From Kluyvera sp047971185 (GTDB taxonomy: Bacteria; Pseudomonadota; Gammaproteobacteria; Enterobacterales; Enterobacteriaceae), in NCBI RefSeq assembly GCF_047971185.1, contig NZ_JBKDZH010000058.1, forward strand, positions 47,891 through 111,890: a stretch of DNA of 64,000 nucleotides, written 5' to 3'. A program made the translations under genes and the position numbers. Shown here piece by piece: positions 49,476 through 59,113 of the stretch. Positions within the stretch are counted from its first letter, which is position 1, and every line of letters begins with the position of its first letter. Under the pieces are notes generated by a model. That model was given only the letters and a program-made list of their open reading frames with translations. It was not told where the DNA came from and made no database searches.

Positions 49476-49694
49476 ATGCAAGTCAGTAACCCCTTCGACG
49501 TGGCGCAAGGGCAGTTTTACCTTCTGCAAAATCCGCAGCGCCAGTTCAGCCTCTGGCCCCAGCAGTGTACGCTGCCCGCGGGCTGGACGGTGGTGTGCCT
49601 GCCGCAGCCGCTCGAGGCCTGCAATGCCTGGCTGAGCGCTAACTGGAACACGCTGAAGCCCGACCATTTCGCCACCGCCGGAGGCCGCCCATGA
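49476..49694 (+). CDS. ybdZ: YbdZ, MbtH-like protein
   Basis: This 72-residue protein has the MbtH motifs NPFDVAQGQFYLLQNPQRQFSLWP, ..PAGWTVV and AWLSANWNTLKPDH. MbtH-like proteins bind the adenylation domain of NRPSs and aid folding and activity; here the partner is EntF, whose start codon overlaps the ybdZ stop by 4 nt. AGGAG precedes the ATG. Confidence 0.95.
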   Translation: MQVSNPFDVAQGQFYLLQNPQRQFSLWPQQCTLPAGWTVVCLPQPLEACNAWLSANWNTLKPDHFATAGGRP

Positions 49695-52600
49695 GCCCGC
49701 GTTTACCGCTGATTGCCGCCCAGCCGGGTATCTGGATGGCGGAGGCGCTCTCCACGCTGCCGAACGCCTGGAGCGTGGCGCACTACGTTGAATTAAAAGG
49801 GAACATCGATGGCAGCCTGCTGGCGCGGGCCATCGCGACCGGCATGATGCAGGCCGACACGCTGCGCATGCGCTTCAGTGACGATAATGGCGAGGTCTGG
49901 CAGTGGGTCGACGACAGTCTGATTATCGCCGAACCGCCGATTGAGGACTTACGCGACGTCGCCGATCCCCAGCAGGAGGCGCTGGCGCGGATGCAGGCCG
50001 ATCTGGCGCAAAACAGCCGCGTCGACAGCGGCAACCCGCTGTTCTGCCACCGTCTTTATCGGGTGGGCGACAACCGCTGGTTCTGGTATCAGCGCTATCA
50101 CCATCTGCTGGTTGACGGCTTTAGCTTCCCGGCGATTACCCGCCAGATAAGCCTTATTTATCAGGCCTGGCGGTGCGGTGACGCCACGCCGGAGCCTGCG
50201 TTTACGCCGTTTGCGGAAGTGGTGGAAGAGTATCAGCGTTATCGTGAAAGCGAGGCGTATGGGCGCGATAAAGCCTTCTGGGCCGAGCAGCGAAAAGCGC
50301 TGCCGTCGCCGGCCTCACTCTCGCCGACGCCGCTGCCGGGGCGTGCGCAGAGCAGCGACATCTGGCGCTTAACGCTCACCGCCGATCGCCGCGCCTTTAG
50401 CCGCCTGACCGCCGTGATACCGCAGTGCCAGCCCGCCGATCTGGCACTGGCGCTAACCGCGCTGTGGCTGGGGCGTCTGTGCGGGCGCAGCGAATACGCC
50501 GCCGGATTTATCTTTATGCGCCGGCTGGGTTCCGCGGCGCTGACCGCCACCGGCCCGGTGCTGAACGTGCTGCCGCTGGCGGTCACCCTTAATGGGCAGG
50601 AGACGCTGGCCGAGCTGGCGACGCGCCTTGCCGCGCAGCTGAAAAAAATGCGCCGTCATCAGCGCTACGATGCCGAGCAGATTGTCCGCGACGCGGGGAA
50701 AGCCGCCGGGGACGAAGCGCTGTTTGGCCCGGTATTTAACGTCAAAATGTTCGATTATCGCCTCGCATTCGATGACGTTAGTGCGATAACCCACACGCTG
50801 GCCACCGGCCCGGTAAACGATCTGGAACTGGCGCTGTTCCCGGATGAAGAGGGCGGCCTGACGCTAGAAGTGCTCGCCAATCAACAGCGTTACGATAAAC
50901 CGACGTTGCAGCAACATATCGCCAGATTGACTGCGTTATTACAGCAGTTCGCCGATAATCCGGCCCTGACCTGTGCCGATGCTGAACTACTTTCCAGCGA
51001 GGAATATCACCGCCTGGTGCAGATTAACGCCACCGGTAAAACGCTGCCGCGTGAAACGCTGAGTTCACTGGTGGCCGCTCAGGCGGACAAAACGCCGGAC
51101 GCCGTGGCGCTGGAGGACGCGCACTACCGCTTCACCTACCGTGAGATGCGCCAGCAGGTGGTGGCGCTCGCCAACGTGCTGCGCCAGCGCGGCGTTCAGC
51201 CCGGCGACAGCGTGGCGGTGGCGCTGCCGCGTTCAGTGTTCCTGACGCTGGCGCTGCACGCTATCGTGGAGGCGGGGGCCGCCTGGCTGCCGCTGGACAC
51301 CGGCTATCCGGACGACCGTCTGCAGATGATGCTGGAAGACGCGCGGCCATCGCTGCTGATTACCGCTGACGATCAGCTGCACCGCTTCCCGAATATCGCC
51401 AGCCTGTGCCTGAACGCGCCGCTGGCAACGACGGGGGACGAGCGCCCGCTGGGGCTGACGCAGCCGCAGCAAACCGCCTATATCATCTTTACCTCCGGTT
51501 CGACCGGTCGCCCGAAAGGGGTGATGGTCGGCCACGAGGCCATCGTTAACCGTCTGATGTGGATGCAGGATCACTATCCGCTTACCGCTGATGACGTAGT
51601 GGCGCAGAAAACGCCGTGCAGCTTTGACGTGTCGGTCTGGGAGTTCTGGTGGCCGTTTATCGCCGGGGCGAGGCTGGTTATGGCCGAGCCGGAAGCCCAC
51701 CGTGACCCGCTGGCGATGCAGCGCTTCTTTGCGCAATACGGCGTGACCACCATCCACTTCGTGCCGTCGATGCTGGCGGCGTTTGTCGCCTCGCTGACGG
51801 CGGAAACGGCGGCCAGCTGCGCTTCGCTGCAGCGGGTTTTTTGCAGCGGCGAAGCGCTACCGACCGCGCTAAGCCGGGAATGGGAAGCGCTCACTCAGGT
51901 GCCGCTGCATAACCTTTACGGGCCCACGGAGGCCGCCGTCGACGTCAGCTGGTATCCCGCTTACGGCGAAGCGCTGGCGGCGGTGACCGGCAACAGCGTG
52001 CCGATTGGTTTCCCGGTGTGGAATACCGGGCTGCGGATCCTTGATGCGATGATGCGCCCGGTGCCGTTCGGCGTCGCGGGCGATCTGTATCTTACCGGCA
52101 TTCAGCTGGCGCAGGGCTACCTGGGGCGCCCGGACCTGACCGCCAGCCGCTTTATCGCCGACCCGTTCGCCCCCGGCGAGCGGATGTATCGCACCGGCGA
52201 CGTGGCGCGCTGGCTTGATAACGGCGCGGTGGAGTATTTAGGCCGCAGCGACGATCAGCTGAAAATTCGCGGCCAGCGCATTGAGCTGGGGGAAATCGAC
52301 CGGGTGATGCAGACGCTACCGGGCGTCGAGCAAGCGGTCACTCACGCCTGCGTGATTAACCAGGCCGCCGCCACCGGCGGCGATGCGCGGCAGCTGGTGG
52401 GCTACGTGGTGTCGGACACCGGTTTACCGCTGGATAGCGATGCGCTACTGGCGCAGCTGCGCGAACGCCTGCCGCCGCACATGGTGCCGGTGGTGATATT
52501 ATCGCTCAGCGCGCTGCCGCTGAGCGCCAACGGCAAGCTCGACCGCAAGGCGCTGCCGCTGCCGTCGCTGACGCAGAAAACCGCCGGACGCGCGCCGCAG

Positions 52601-53557
52601 TCGCCAACGGAGACGCAGGTAGCAGAGGCCTTCAGCCAGCTGCTGGGCTGCGAGATTCAGGATATCGACGCCGACTTCTTTGCCCTCGGTGGGCATTCGC
52701 TGCTGGCGATGCGCCTGGCGGCAATGCTCAGCCAGCGTACCGGGCGGCAGGTGACGCCGGGGCAGGTGATGGTTTCCTCAACGGTGGGCAAGCTGAGCAC
52801 GCTGCTCGATAACGACGATGAGGCACAGGCGCAGCGTCTGGGCTATGAGCCGCTGTTGCCGCTGCGCACCGGCGATGGCCCGACGCTGTACTGCTTCCAC
52901 CCAGCCTCGGGTTTTGCCTGGCAGTTCAGCGTGCTGTCGCGCTACCTGTCGCCGCGCTGGTCGATTACCGGTATTCAGTCGCCGCGACCCGACGGGCCGA
53001 TGCAAACGGCACAGACGCTGGACGAGGTGTGCGAGCACCATCTGGCGACGCTGCTGGCCGAGCAGCCGCACGGGCCATACTACCTGCTGGGCTATTCGCT
53101 CGGCGGTACGCTGGCGCAGGGTATTGCCGCGCGTTTACGTCAGCGCGGTGAAACGGTCGCCTTCCTCGGCCTGCTCGATACCTGGCCGCCGGAGACGCAA
53201 AACTGGGCGGAAAAAGAGGCCAACGGCCTCGATCCGGCGGTATTAGCGGAGATTAACCGCGAACGCGAAGCATTTCTCGCCGCGCAGCAGGGGCAGGGTT
53301 CCAGCGCGCTGTTCAGCGCCATTGAAGGTAACTATGCCGATGCGGTACGCCTGCTGACCACCGCGCACAGCGCGAAATTCGACGGTAAAGCGACGCTGTT
53401 TGTCGCCGAGAAAACCCGTCAGGCGGATCCGCAGACGGCGTGGGGGCCATGGGTGGGGGAACTGGAGGTTTACAGCCAGGACTGCGCGCACGTGGATATC
53501 ATCACGCCGTCGGCGTTTGAGACGATAGGGCCGGTGATTCGGGAGATATTGGGGTAG
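49691..53557 (+). CDS. entF: Enterobactin synthase component F (EntF), C-A-T-TE NRPS
   Basis: This 1288-residue NRPS has its domains in order. Condensation covers about 1-430 (HHLLVDG at 137-143). Serine-specific adenylation covers about 450-960 (YIIFTSGSTGRPKGVMV, NLYGPTEAAVDVSW, YRTGDVARW, NGKLDRKALPLP). The carrier covers about 970-1045 (DADFFALGGHSLLAMRL, Ser modified by EntD). Thioesterase covers about 1070-1288 (YYLLGYSLGGTLAQGIA). It couples 2,3-dihydroxybenzoate from EntB to serine and cyclises three units. Length and domains equal E. coli EntF. Confidence 0.96.
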   Translation: MSPRLPLIAAQPGIWMAEALSTLPNAWSVAHYVELKGNIDGSLLARAIATGMMQADTLRMRFSDDNGEVWQWVDDSLIIAEPPIEDLRDVADPQQEALARMQADLAQNSRVDSGNPLFCHRLYRVGDNRWFWYQRYHHLLVDGFSFPAITRQISLIYQAWRCGDATPEPAFTPFAEVVEEYQRYRESEAYGRDKAFWAEQRKALPSPASLSPTPLPGRAQSSDIWRLTLTADRRAFSRLTAVIPQCQPADLALALTALWLGRLCGRSEYAAGFIFMRRLGSAALTATGPVLNVLPLAVTLNGQETLAELATRLAAQLKKMRRHQRYDAEQIVRDAGKAAGDEALFGPVFNVKMFDYRLAFDDVSAITHTLATGPVNDLELALFPDEEGGLTLEVLANQQRYDKPTLQQHIARLTALLQQFADNPALTCADAELLSSEEYHRLVQINATGKTLPRETLSSLVAAQADKTPDAVALEDAHYRFTYREMRQQVVALANVLRQRGVQPGDSVAVALPRSVFLTLALHAIVEAGAAWLPLDTGYPDDRLQMMLEDARPSLLITADDQLHRFPNIASLCLNAPLATTGDERPLGLTQPQQTAYIIFTSGSTGRPKGVMVGHEAIVNRLMWMQDHYPLTADDVVAQKTPCSFDVSVWEFWWPFIAGARLVMAEPEAHRDPLAMQRFFAQYGVTTIHFVPSMLAAFVASLTAETAASCASLQRVFCSGEALPTALSREWEALTQVPLHNLYGPTEAAVDVSWYPAYGEALAAVTGNSVPIGFPVWNTGLRILDAMMRPVPFGVAGDLYLTGIQLAQGYLGRPDLTASRFIADPFAPGERMYRTGDVARWLDNGAVEYLGRSDDQLKIRGQRIELGEIDRVMQTLPGVEQAVTHACVINQAAATGGDARQLVGYVVSDTGLPLDSDALLAQLRERLPPHMVPVVILSLSALPLSANGKLDRKALPLPSLTQKTAGRAPQSPTETQVAEAFSQLLGCEIQDIDADFFALGGHSLLAMRLAAMLSQRTGRQVTPGQVMVSSTVGKLSTLLDNDDEAQAQRLGYEPLLPLRTGDGPTLYCFHPASGFAWQFSVLSRYLSPRWSITGIQSPRPDGPMQTAQTLDEVCEHHLATLLAEQPHGPYYLLGYSLGGTLAQGIAARLRQRGETVAFLGLLDTWPPETQNWAEKEANGLDPAVLAEINREREAFLAAQQGQGSSALFSAIEGNYADAVRLLTTAHSAKFDGKATLFVAEKTRQADPQTAWGPWVGELEVYSQDCAHVDIITPSAFETIGPVIREILG

Positions 53558-53598
53558 GGATTCGGTTTTTCTCTGTCCGGAAAGCGCGTTCGGTTTGA

Positions 53599-53690
53599 TC
53601 CCCTCGCCCCTTTGGGGAGAGGGTTAGGGTGAGGGGAAATGTGCGCGATGTACCCTCACCCCGGCCCTCTCCCTGGAAGGGAGAGGGAGT
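53599..53690. repeat. Facing REP-like elements where fepE lies in E. coli
   Basis: CCCCTCGCCCCTTTGGGGAG with GGGTTAGGGTGAGGGG, then CCCTCACCCCGGCCCTCTCC with GGAAGGGAGAGGG. They sit between convergent entF and fepC. In E. coli fepE occupies this place; here only 138 bases remain and no fepE fragment is visible. Confidence 0.8.
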
Positions 53691-53695
53691 AAGCG

Positions 53696-54490
53696 CTACC
53701 GCCGCCCCAGCGGCACCACCAGCGGCGTATGGGCCACCGGATCGTCAATGATCATGCAGCGCAGCCCGTACACCGCTTCAATCAATTCCGGCGTCACAAT
53801 ATCTTGCGGCGCGCCCTCTGCGACAATTTTCCCCTCGCGCAGCGCAATCAGGTGCGTGGCGTAGCGACACGCCTGGTTTAAATCGTGCAGCACGGCGGCG
53901 AGCGTGTAGCCGCGTTCGCGGTTCAGTTCGCTTAACAGCTCCAGCAGATCGATCTGATGGCTGATATCCAGCCAGGTCGTTGGCTCGTCGAGCAGCATAA
54001 TGGCGGTGTCCTGCGCCAGCACCATCGCAATCCATGCGCGCTGACGCTGACCGCCGGAGAGGGTGTCCACGCTCTGATGCGCCAGATTGACGATGCCGGT
54101 CGCCTGCATCGCGCGCTGCACCGCGTCCTCATCTTCCTGCCGCCAGCGGGTGAACAGCGGCTGATGCGGGTAGCGCCCGCGCGCCACCAGCTCCTGTACC
54201 GAAATATCGCTCGGCGTGGTGGCGTTCTGCGCCAGCAGGCCGATGCGGCGGGCCACCTCTTTGCTGGCGTAACGCTGGATCTCTTCGCCATCCAGATAGA
54301 CGTGCCCGTGAACCGGCGTCATCAGGCGGCTGAGCGTACGCAGCAGCGTCGATTTACCGCAGCCGTTAGGGCCGATAATGGCGGTGAAATGACCGTCAGG
54401 AATGGTGACGTCCAGCGACTCGGCGATGGTCTTTTTACCGTAGGCGAGGGTGAGCGCCTCGCCGCGCAGGCGGGCGACGGTGTCGGTCAT
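53696..54490 (-). CDS. fepC: Ferric enterobactin ABC ATPase (FepC)
   Basis: This 264-residue ABC ATPase has Walker A GPNGCGKSTLLRTL, signature LSGGQRQRAWIAMVLAQD, Walker B TAIMLLDEPTTWLD and the H-loop region VLHDLNQACRYATH. It powers uptake of ferric enterobactin through FepDG. It is last in fepD-fepG-fepC, with 4-nt overlaps between genes. Confidence 0.95.
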   Translation of the reverse strand: MTDTVARLRGEALTLAYGKKTIAESLDVTIPDGHFTAIIGPNGCGKSTLLRTLSRLMTPVHGHVYLDGEEIQRYASKEVARRIGLLAQNATTPSDISVQELVARGRYPHQPLFTRWRQEDEDAVQRAMQATGIVNLAHQSVDTLSGGQRQRAWIAMVLAQDTAIMLLDEPTTWLDISHQIDLLELLSELNRERGYTLAAVLHDLNQACRYATHLIALREGKIVAEGAPQDIVTPELIEAVYGLRCMIIDDPVAHTPLVVPLGRR

Positions 54491-55479
54491 TTTTTACGAG
54501 ACTCCTGAATAAGCAGCACGATGAGATAGATACCGCCAAGACTGACGGTCACCACGCCCACCTGAAGCTGGTAAGGCAAAAACAGTTGTTGTGCGCAGAA
54601 ATCGGCGGCGACGAGCAGCAGCGCGCCGCACAGCGCGGCCTGGGTTAGCCCCCAGCGAACGGTGCCGCTCAGGCGGCGGGCGATGTGCGGCGCCACCAGC
54701 GCGATAAACGAAATCGGCCCGGCCAGCGCGGTGGCGGCAGCGGTGAGCACCACCGCGACCAGCATCAGCAGCAGGCGAGAATATTCGACGCGGACGCCCA
54801 GCGCGCAGGCGCTGTCATCGCCCATTTCCAGCAGGCGTAAACGGCGTACCAGCAGCGCCGAACAGGCCAGCGCGACGATCATCAGCGGTGCGGCGGGCCA
54901 GATTTTGCCCCACGTCATGCCGTTGAGCGACCCGGCGAACCACAGCCCGGCCGAGACGGCGGTTTCCAGCGAGGCGCGCAGCAGCAGCCAGGTGTTGAAG
55001 GCCATCAGCATCGCGCGGATGCCGATGCCGATAATAATCAGGCGGAAGGTTTCGATGCCGTCGCGCCACGCCAGCGCCCATACCAGCAGCGAGGTGGCGA
55101 TGCCGCCCGCCATCGCCGCGAGGGTGATGGTGGTCAGGTTCTGGCCGAAGAAGACCAGCGCCACCAGCACGCCGCTCCAGGCGCCGGTGTTAAAGCCCAT
55201 CACGTCCGGGCTGCCCAGCGGGTTGCGCATCAGCGACTGGAAAATCGCCCCGCTGACGCCCAGCGAAGCGCCGATCAGCAGCGCCATCAGCACGCGCGGC
55301 AGACGCCATTCGGTAACCACCATGGTGATAGCGCGCGGGGCGTCGCCGAACAGCGCGCTGAAGACCTGGGAGAATTCCAGCGTCACCGCGCCGCTGCGCA
55401 GGCTCAGCAGCGTTAACAGCAGGCAGCCGATGATTAGCAGCAGGCAGCTGGCGACCAGCCGACGGGAAGGGGCGTTCAT
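54487..55479 (-). CDS. fepG: Ferric enterobactin permease (FepG)
   Basis: This 330-residue FecCD-family protein has about ten helices. MRNPLGSPDVMGFNTGAWSGV is the first conserved loop and GPISFIALVAPHIARRL the ATPase-coupling region. It pairs with FepD to form the inner-membrane channel. Its ATG overlaps the fepD stop. Confidence 0.94.
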   Translation of the reverse strand: MNAPSRRLVASCLLLIIGCLLLTLLSLRSGAVTLEFSQVFSALFGDAPRAITMVVTEWRLPRVLMALLIGASLGVSGAIFQSLMRNPLGSPDVMGFNTGAWSGVLVALVFFGQNLTTITLAAMAGGIATSLLVWALAWRDGIETFRLIIIGIGIRAMLMAFNTWLLLRASLETAVSAGLWFAGSLNGMTWGKIWPAAPLMIVALACSALLVRRLRLLEMGDDSACALGVRVEYSRLLLMLVAVVLTAAATALAGPISFIALVAPHIARRLSGTVRWGLTQAALCGALLLVAADFCAQQLFLPYQLQVGVVTVSLGGIYLIVLLIQESRKK

Positions 55480-56483
55480 CGGCCACCTCCTGACGATTTA
55501 CGGCGCACGAGGAATATCAGTACCGGCGCGCCGATAAAGGCGCTGACCACCGATACGCGCAGTTCGCCGGGGACCAGCAGGCGGCCGACAATATCGGCGA
55601 ACAGCAGCAGCGAGGGGGTGGCGAGCAGGGTGACCGGCAGCGACCAGCGGTGATCCGATCCCACCAGCCAGCGGGCAATGTGCGGCATCATCAGGCCGAT
55701 AAAAGCGATAGGGCCGACCACCGAGGTCGCGCTGGCGCACAGGATGGTAATCACCAGCAGCCCCAGAATTTGCGTGCGCGCCACTTTGCTGCCGAGCGCG
55801 GTGGCGGTGTCGGTGCCCAGGCTCAGGCTGTTGAGCGAGCGGCTCATCATCAGCGCAATCGTCCCGGCAATCAGCACCGGGATCAGCACCGTTTTCAGGG
55901 TTTGCAGCGTGCGAATATCCAGCGAACCGGCCTGCCAGAAGCGCAGCTGATCGTAAACGTCCTGATTGAGCAGCGCGATGCCGCTGGAGAACCCTTCGAG
56001 CACGGCGGCCAGTGCGACGCCCGCCAGCGTCAAGCGCACCGGGCTGAGCTGGCCGCCGCCCTGGCTGCCGGTAAACGCCACGATAAGCGATGCCACCAGC
56101 GCCCCGCAAAAGGCCATCGCCAGCTGTTCCTGCGGTGAGGTGATGCCCAGCAGCGCCGCGCCCAGCACGATGGCGAAGCTGGCACCGGCGTTAACGCCGA
56201 GAATGCCCGGGTCGGCCAGAGGATTGCGGGTGAGGGTTTGCATCAGCGCTCCGGCGAGGCCCAGCGCGCCGCCCGCCAGCAGGCCCGCGAGGGTGCGCGG
56301 CAGTCGGGCATCAAGCACGATGGTGCAGTCGGCGCTGTGGCAGGTGCCGCTTAGCGCATCGACGACGACGGAAACCGGCAGCGGCGTCGCGCCGATCAAT
56401 AAACTCAGCGTGGCGGCAAGGAAGAGCAGCAAGAGTAAACCGGGCAGCGCAACGGCGCGCAGCGCGGCGGTGGAAAACGACAT
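55476..56483 (-). CDS. fepD: Ferric enterobactin permease (FepD)
   Basis: This 335-residue FecCD-family permease has LTRNPLADPGILGVNAGASFAIV and GPIAFIGLMMPHIARWLVG. It is the partner of FepG. As first gene of fepDGC it is divergent from entS, and a strong Fur box lies 17 bases upstream of its start. Confidence 0.94.
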   Translation of the reverse strand: MSFSTAALRAVALPGLLLLLFLAATLSLLIGATPLPVSVVVDALSGTCHSADCTIVLDARLPRTLAGLLAGGALGLAGALMQTLTRNPLADPGILGVNAGASFAIVLGAALLGITSPQEQLAMAFCGALVASLIVAFTGSQGGGQLSPVRLTLAGVALAAVLEGFSSGIALLNQDVYDQLRFWQAGSLDIRTLQTLKTVLIPVLIAGTIALMMSRSLNSLSLGTDTATALGSKVARTQILGLLVITILCASATSVVGPIAFIGLMMPHIARWLVGSDHRWSLPVTLLATPSLLLFADIVGRLLVPGELRVSVVSAFIGAPVLIFLVRRKSSGGGR

Positions 56484-56500
56484 AGCAACATCCCTGATGT

Positions 56501-56519
56501 GATAATGATAGTGATTATC
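56501..56519. promoter_or_regulatory. Fur box between fepD and entS
   Basis: GATAATGATAGTGATTATC matches the Fur consensus at 17 of 19 bases. It is followed by further GATA/TATC half sites (GATTATCGTTATC). It would control both divergent transcripts. Confidence 0.88.
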
Positions 56520-56594
56520 GTTATCTATCTTATTCGTTTATGTTAGCATGAGCGCCCTCGGAAAGGGTACGAAAAAAACTCTCAAGGTTTTGTA

Positions 56595-57833
56595 ATGAAT
56601 CGACAATCCTGGCTGCTGAATCTGAGCCTGTTAAAAACGCATCCGGCCTTCCGCGCCGTCTTTATTGCCCGCTTTATCTCCATTCTGTCGCTCGGCCTGC
56701 TTGGGGTCGCGGTGCCGGTGCAAATCCAGATGATGACCCACTCCACCTGGCAGGTGGGGCTGTCGGTCACGCTTACCGGCGGGGCGATGTTTGTCGGGCT
56801 GATGGTGGGCGGCGTGCTGGCTGACCGCTATGAGCGCCGCAAGCTGATTCTGCTGGCGCGCGGTACCTGCGGCATCGGATTTATCGGCCTGTGGCTGAAT
56901 GCGCTGCTGCCGGAGCCGTCGCTGCTGGCGATCTATCTGCTGGGGCTATGGGACGGTTTCTTTGCCTCGCTTGGCGTGACGGCGCTGCTGGCGGCGACGC
57001 CTGCGCTGGTAGGGCGCGAAAACCTGATGCAGGCCGGGGCGATTACCATGCTGACGGTGCGCCTGGGCTCGGTGATTTCACCGATGGTTGGCGGGCTGCT
57101 GCTGGCCTCCGGCGGCGTGTCGTGGAACTACCTGCTGGCGGCGCTCGGCACCTTTATCACCACGCTGACGCTGCTGCGCCTGCCGCAGCTACCGCCGCCG
57201 CCGCAGCCGCGCGAGCATCCGCTATCGTCGCTGGCGGCCGGATTCCGCTTCCTGCTCGGTAGTCCGCTGATTGGCGGCATCGCGCTGTTGGGCGGGCTGA
57301 TGACCATGGCCAGCGCGGTGCGCGTGCTTTACCCGGCGCTGGCGCAGGGCTGGCAGATGTCGGCGGCGCAGATTGGCCTGCTGTACGCCGCCATTCCGCT
57401 GGGGGCGGCCTTCGGGGCCCTGACCAGCGGCAGGCTGGCGCACAACGAGCGTCCCGGCTGGATCATGCTGCTGGCGACCGTCGGCGCGTTTGTCGCGATT
57501 GGTCTGTTCGCCATGATGCCGTACTGGGCGCTGGGGATTGTCTGTCTGGCGCTGTTTGGCTGGCTGAGCGCGATTAGCTCGCTGCTGCAATACACCCTGA
57601 TTCAGACCCAGACGCCAGAGGCGATGCTGGGGCGTATTAACGGGCTGTGGACGGCGCAGAACGTTACCGGCGACGCCATTGGCGCGGCGCTGCTCGGCGG
57701 GCTGGGGGCCATGCTGACGCCGGTGGCGTCGGCAAGCGTCAGCGGCTGGGGGCTGGCGATCGTTGGCGTGATTTTGCTGCTGGTGCTCGGTGAGCTGCGG
57801 CGTTTTCGCCGTGAAGCCCCGGAGTCGGCGTAA
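56595..57833 (+). CDS. entS: Enterobactin exporter (EntS)
   Basis: This 412-residue MFS protein has twelve predicted helices. HPAFRAVFIARFISILSLGLLGVAVPVQIQMMTHSTWQVGLSVTL at the N-terminus and GGVLADRYERRKLIL (motif A) are close to E. coli EntS. It exports newly made enterobactin over the inner membrane. AAGG precedes the ATG. It is convergent with fepB; a REP-like element fills the gap. Confidence 0.95.
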   Translation: MNRQSWLLNLSLLKTHPAFRAVFIARFISILSLGLLGVAVPVQIQMMTHSTWQVGLSVTLTGGAMFVGLMVGGVLADRYERRKLILLARGTCGIGFIGLWLNALLPEPSLLAIYLLGLWDGFFASLGVTALLAATPALVGRENLMQAGAITMLTVRLGSVISPMVGGLLLASGGVSWNYLLAALGTFITTLTLLRLPQLPPPPQPREHPLSSLAAGFRFLLGSPLIGGIALLGGLMTMASAVRVLYPALAQGWQMSAAQIGLLYAAIPLGAAFGALTSGRLAHNERPGWIMLLATVGAFVAIGLFAMMPYWALGIVCLALFGWLSAISSLLQYTLIQTQTPEAMLGRINGLWTAQNVTGDAIGAALLGGLGAMLTPVASASVSGWGLAIVGVILLLVLGELRRFRREAPESA

Positions 57834-57835
57834 AC

Positions 57836-57908
57836 GCCTCGTCCGGGCTACATCCGGTGGCCTGGACCGGCACACCCTGTAGCCCGGCCAGGCGAAGCGC
57901 CGCCGGGA
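57836..57908. repeat. REP-like element between entS and fepB
   Basis: GCCTCGTCCGGGCTAC and TGTAGCCCGGCCAGGCG are two GTAGCCCGG-type units in opposite orientation, followed by AGCGCCGCCGGG. It lies between convergent genes and probably serves as a transcript end. Confidence 0.75.
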
Positions 57909-57920
57909 AGGGCTCGGTGC

Positions 57921-58880
57921 TTATGAAAATAACGCCGACAGGCGCGCTAACACCCGCGTGGCGCTGTAGTAATCGAGGCGGAAGGTCTCGCTGCCCAGCG
58001 CGTACACGCGCTTATTTTTAACCGCCGGCAGGTGCGCCAGCAGCGGGTTGGCGTAGACCGCGTCGGCGTCTTTCTCATCGCCGGCGAACAGGAACAGGCT
58101 TTCGCCGTTCAGGCCGGTAGCCAGGCTTTCACCACCCAGCTGAATGATGTCGTGGCGCTTGCCCTGACTCTGGCTGGCATGCAGGCCCGGCGGCAGCGTG
58201 GCGAGGGTAAAGCCGAGCTGTTGCAGGAACTGGCCCTGCGCCGATTCGCTGGTCCACAGGTTAGCGCTGTGGGCCGCGGCGGTGTACACCAGCGCGCTGA
58301 CCGGCTGCGGCGGCAGTTTGATTTGCTGTTTCACCGTGGCCAGCTGCTTATCGAATTCGGCAATGCGCGCGGCTGCCTGCTGCTCCTGGCCGGTAATGCC
58401 ACCAAGCTGGGTCAGCAGCGCCTGCCAGCTTTTATCGTCGTAGTTAATGACCAGCGTGGGGGCGATGGTAGAGAGCTGCTCGTACAGCGCCAGCGCCGAG
58501 TCGCCGCCGGTGGCGCTAATCAGAATCAGGTCCGGCATCTGCGCAGCCACGGCTTCCGCACTCGGTTCACCGATATAAAGACGAGTGACTTTCCGCGCTT
58601 TAGCGACGTCGCCCCACTGGCGCAGGAAGCCCTGGGCATCCGCGACGCGGTTATTCGGCGTGGTGGCGCCGCTGGCAATCACCGGCGCGTCGATCGCCAG
58701 CAGCGAGCCGGTCAGCGTGACGCTGGTGGACACGATGCGCATCGGTTTTTGTTCCAGCGTGTGCACGCCGTGGCTGTCGGTAATCTGGCGCGGCCAGTCG
58801 GCGGCCTGGGCTGAGGATAGTCCTAAAACGCTGAAGCCAGCGATCAGCGCGGCGGTGCGCCATAAAGCGGAGAAGTTCAC
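57921..58880 (-). CDS. fepB: Ferric enterobactin periplasmic binding protein (FepB)
   Basis: I place the start at the GTG at 58880 (AGGA 9 nt upstream), giving 319 residues, close to the 318 of E. coli FepB. An ATG 15 codons earlier would lengthen the signal peptide unusually. The signal peptide ends SSAQA before ADWPRQITDS. The mature protein follows FepB closely (RIVSTSVTLTGSLLAIDAPVIASGATTPNNRVAD, YIGEPSAEAVAAQMPDLILISATGGDSALALY, ETFRLDYYSA). It delivers ferric enterobactin to FepDGC and is divergent from entC. Confidence 0.93.
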   Translation of the reverse strand: MNFSALWRTAALIAGFSVLGLSSAQAADWPRQITDSHGVHTLEQKPMRIVSTSVTLTGSLLAIDAPVIASGATTPNNRVADAQGFLRQWGDVAKARKVTRLYIGEPSAEAVAAQMPDLILISATGGDSALALYEQLSTIAPTLVINYDDKSWQALLTQLGGITGQEQQAAARIAEFDKQLATVKQQIKLPPQPVSALVYTAAAHSANLWTSESAQGQFLQQLGFTLATLPPGLHASQSQGKRHDIIQLGGESLATGLNGESLFLFAGDEKDADAVYANPLLAHLPAVKNKRVYALGSETFRLDYYSATRVLARLSALFS

Positions 58881-59067
58881 AGAGAAGCATCCTGATGGTA
58901 GTTGGTTAATGCTTCTCATTTTCAACTATTGACCGCCATGGATGCAAGCCCGACCTTAAACCGCCGAAAGTGAATGATCGGGGCCGCGCGGCGGCTATTA
59001 AGCACAAGATGCTGCTTCGAGCTGTTGACATACGAGGCGTTTACTTTTAGGTTACCGAACCAAAATA

Positions 59068-59086
59068 TAAATGATAATTATTCGTA
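59068..59086. promoter_or_regulatory. Fur-box-like sequence between fepB and entC
   Basis: The core AATGATAATTATT (59071-59083) matches 12 of 13 bases of the central Fur consensus. It lies 27 bases upstream of the entC start. Confidence 0.75.
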
Positions 59087-59113
59087 ATATCTTTATCGTT
59101 TTTGGAGGATGAT

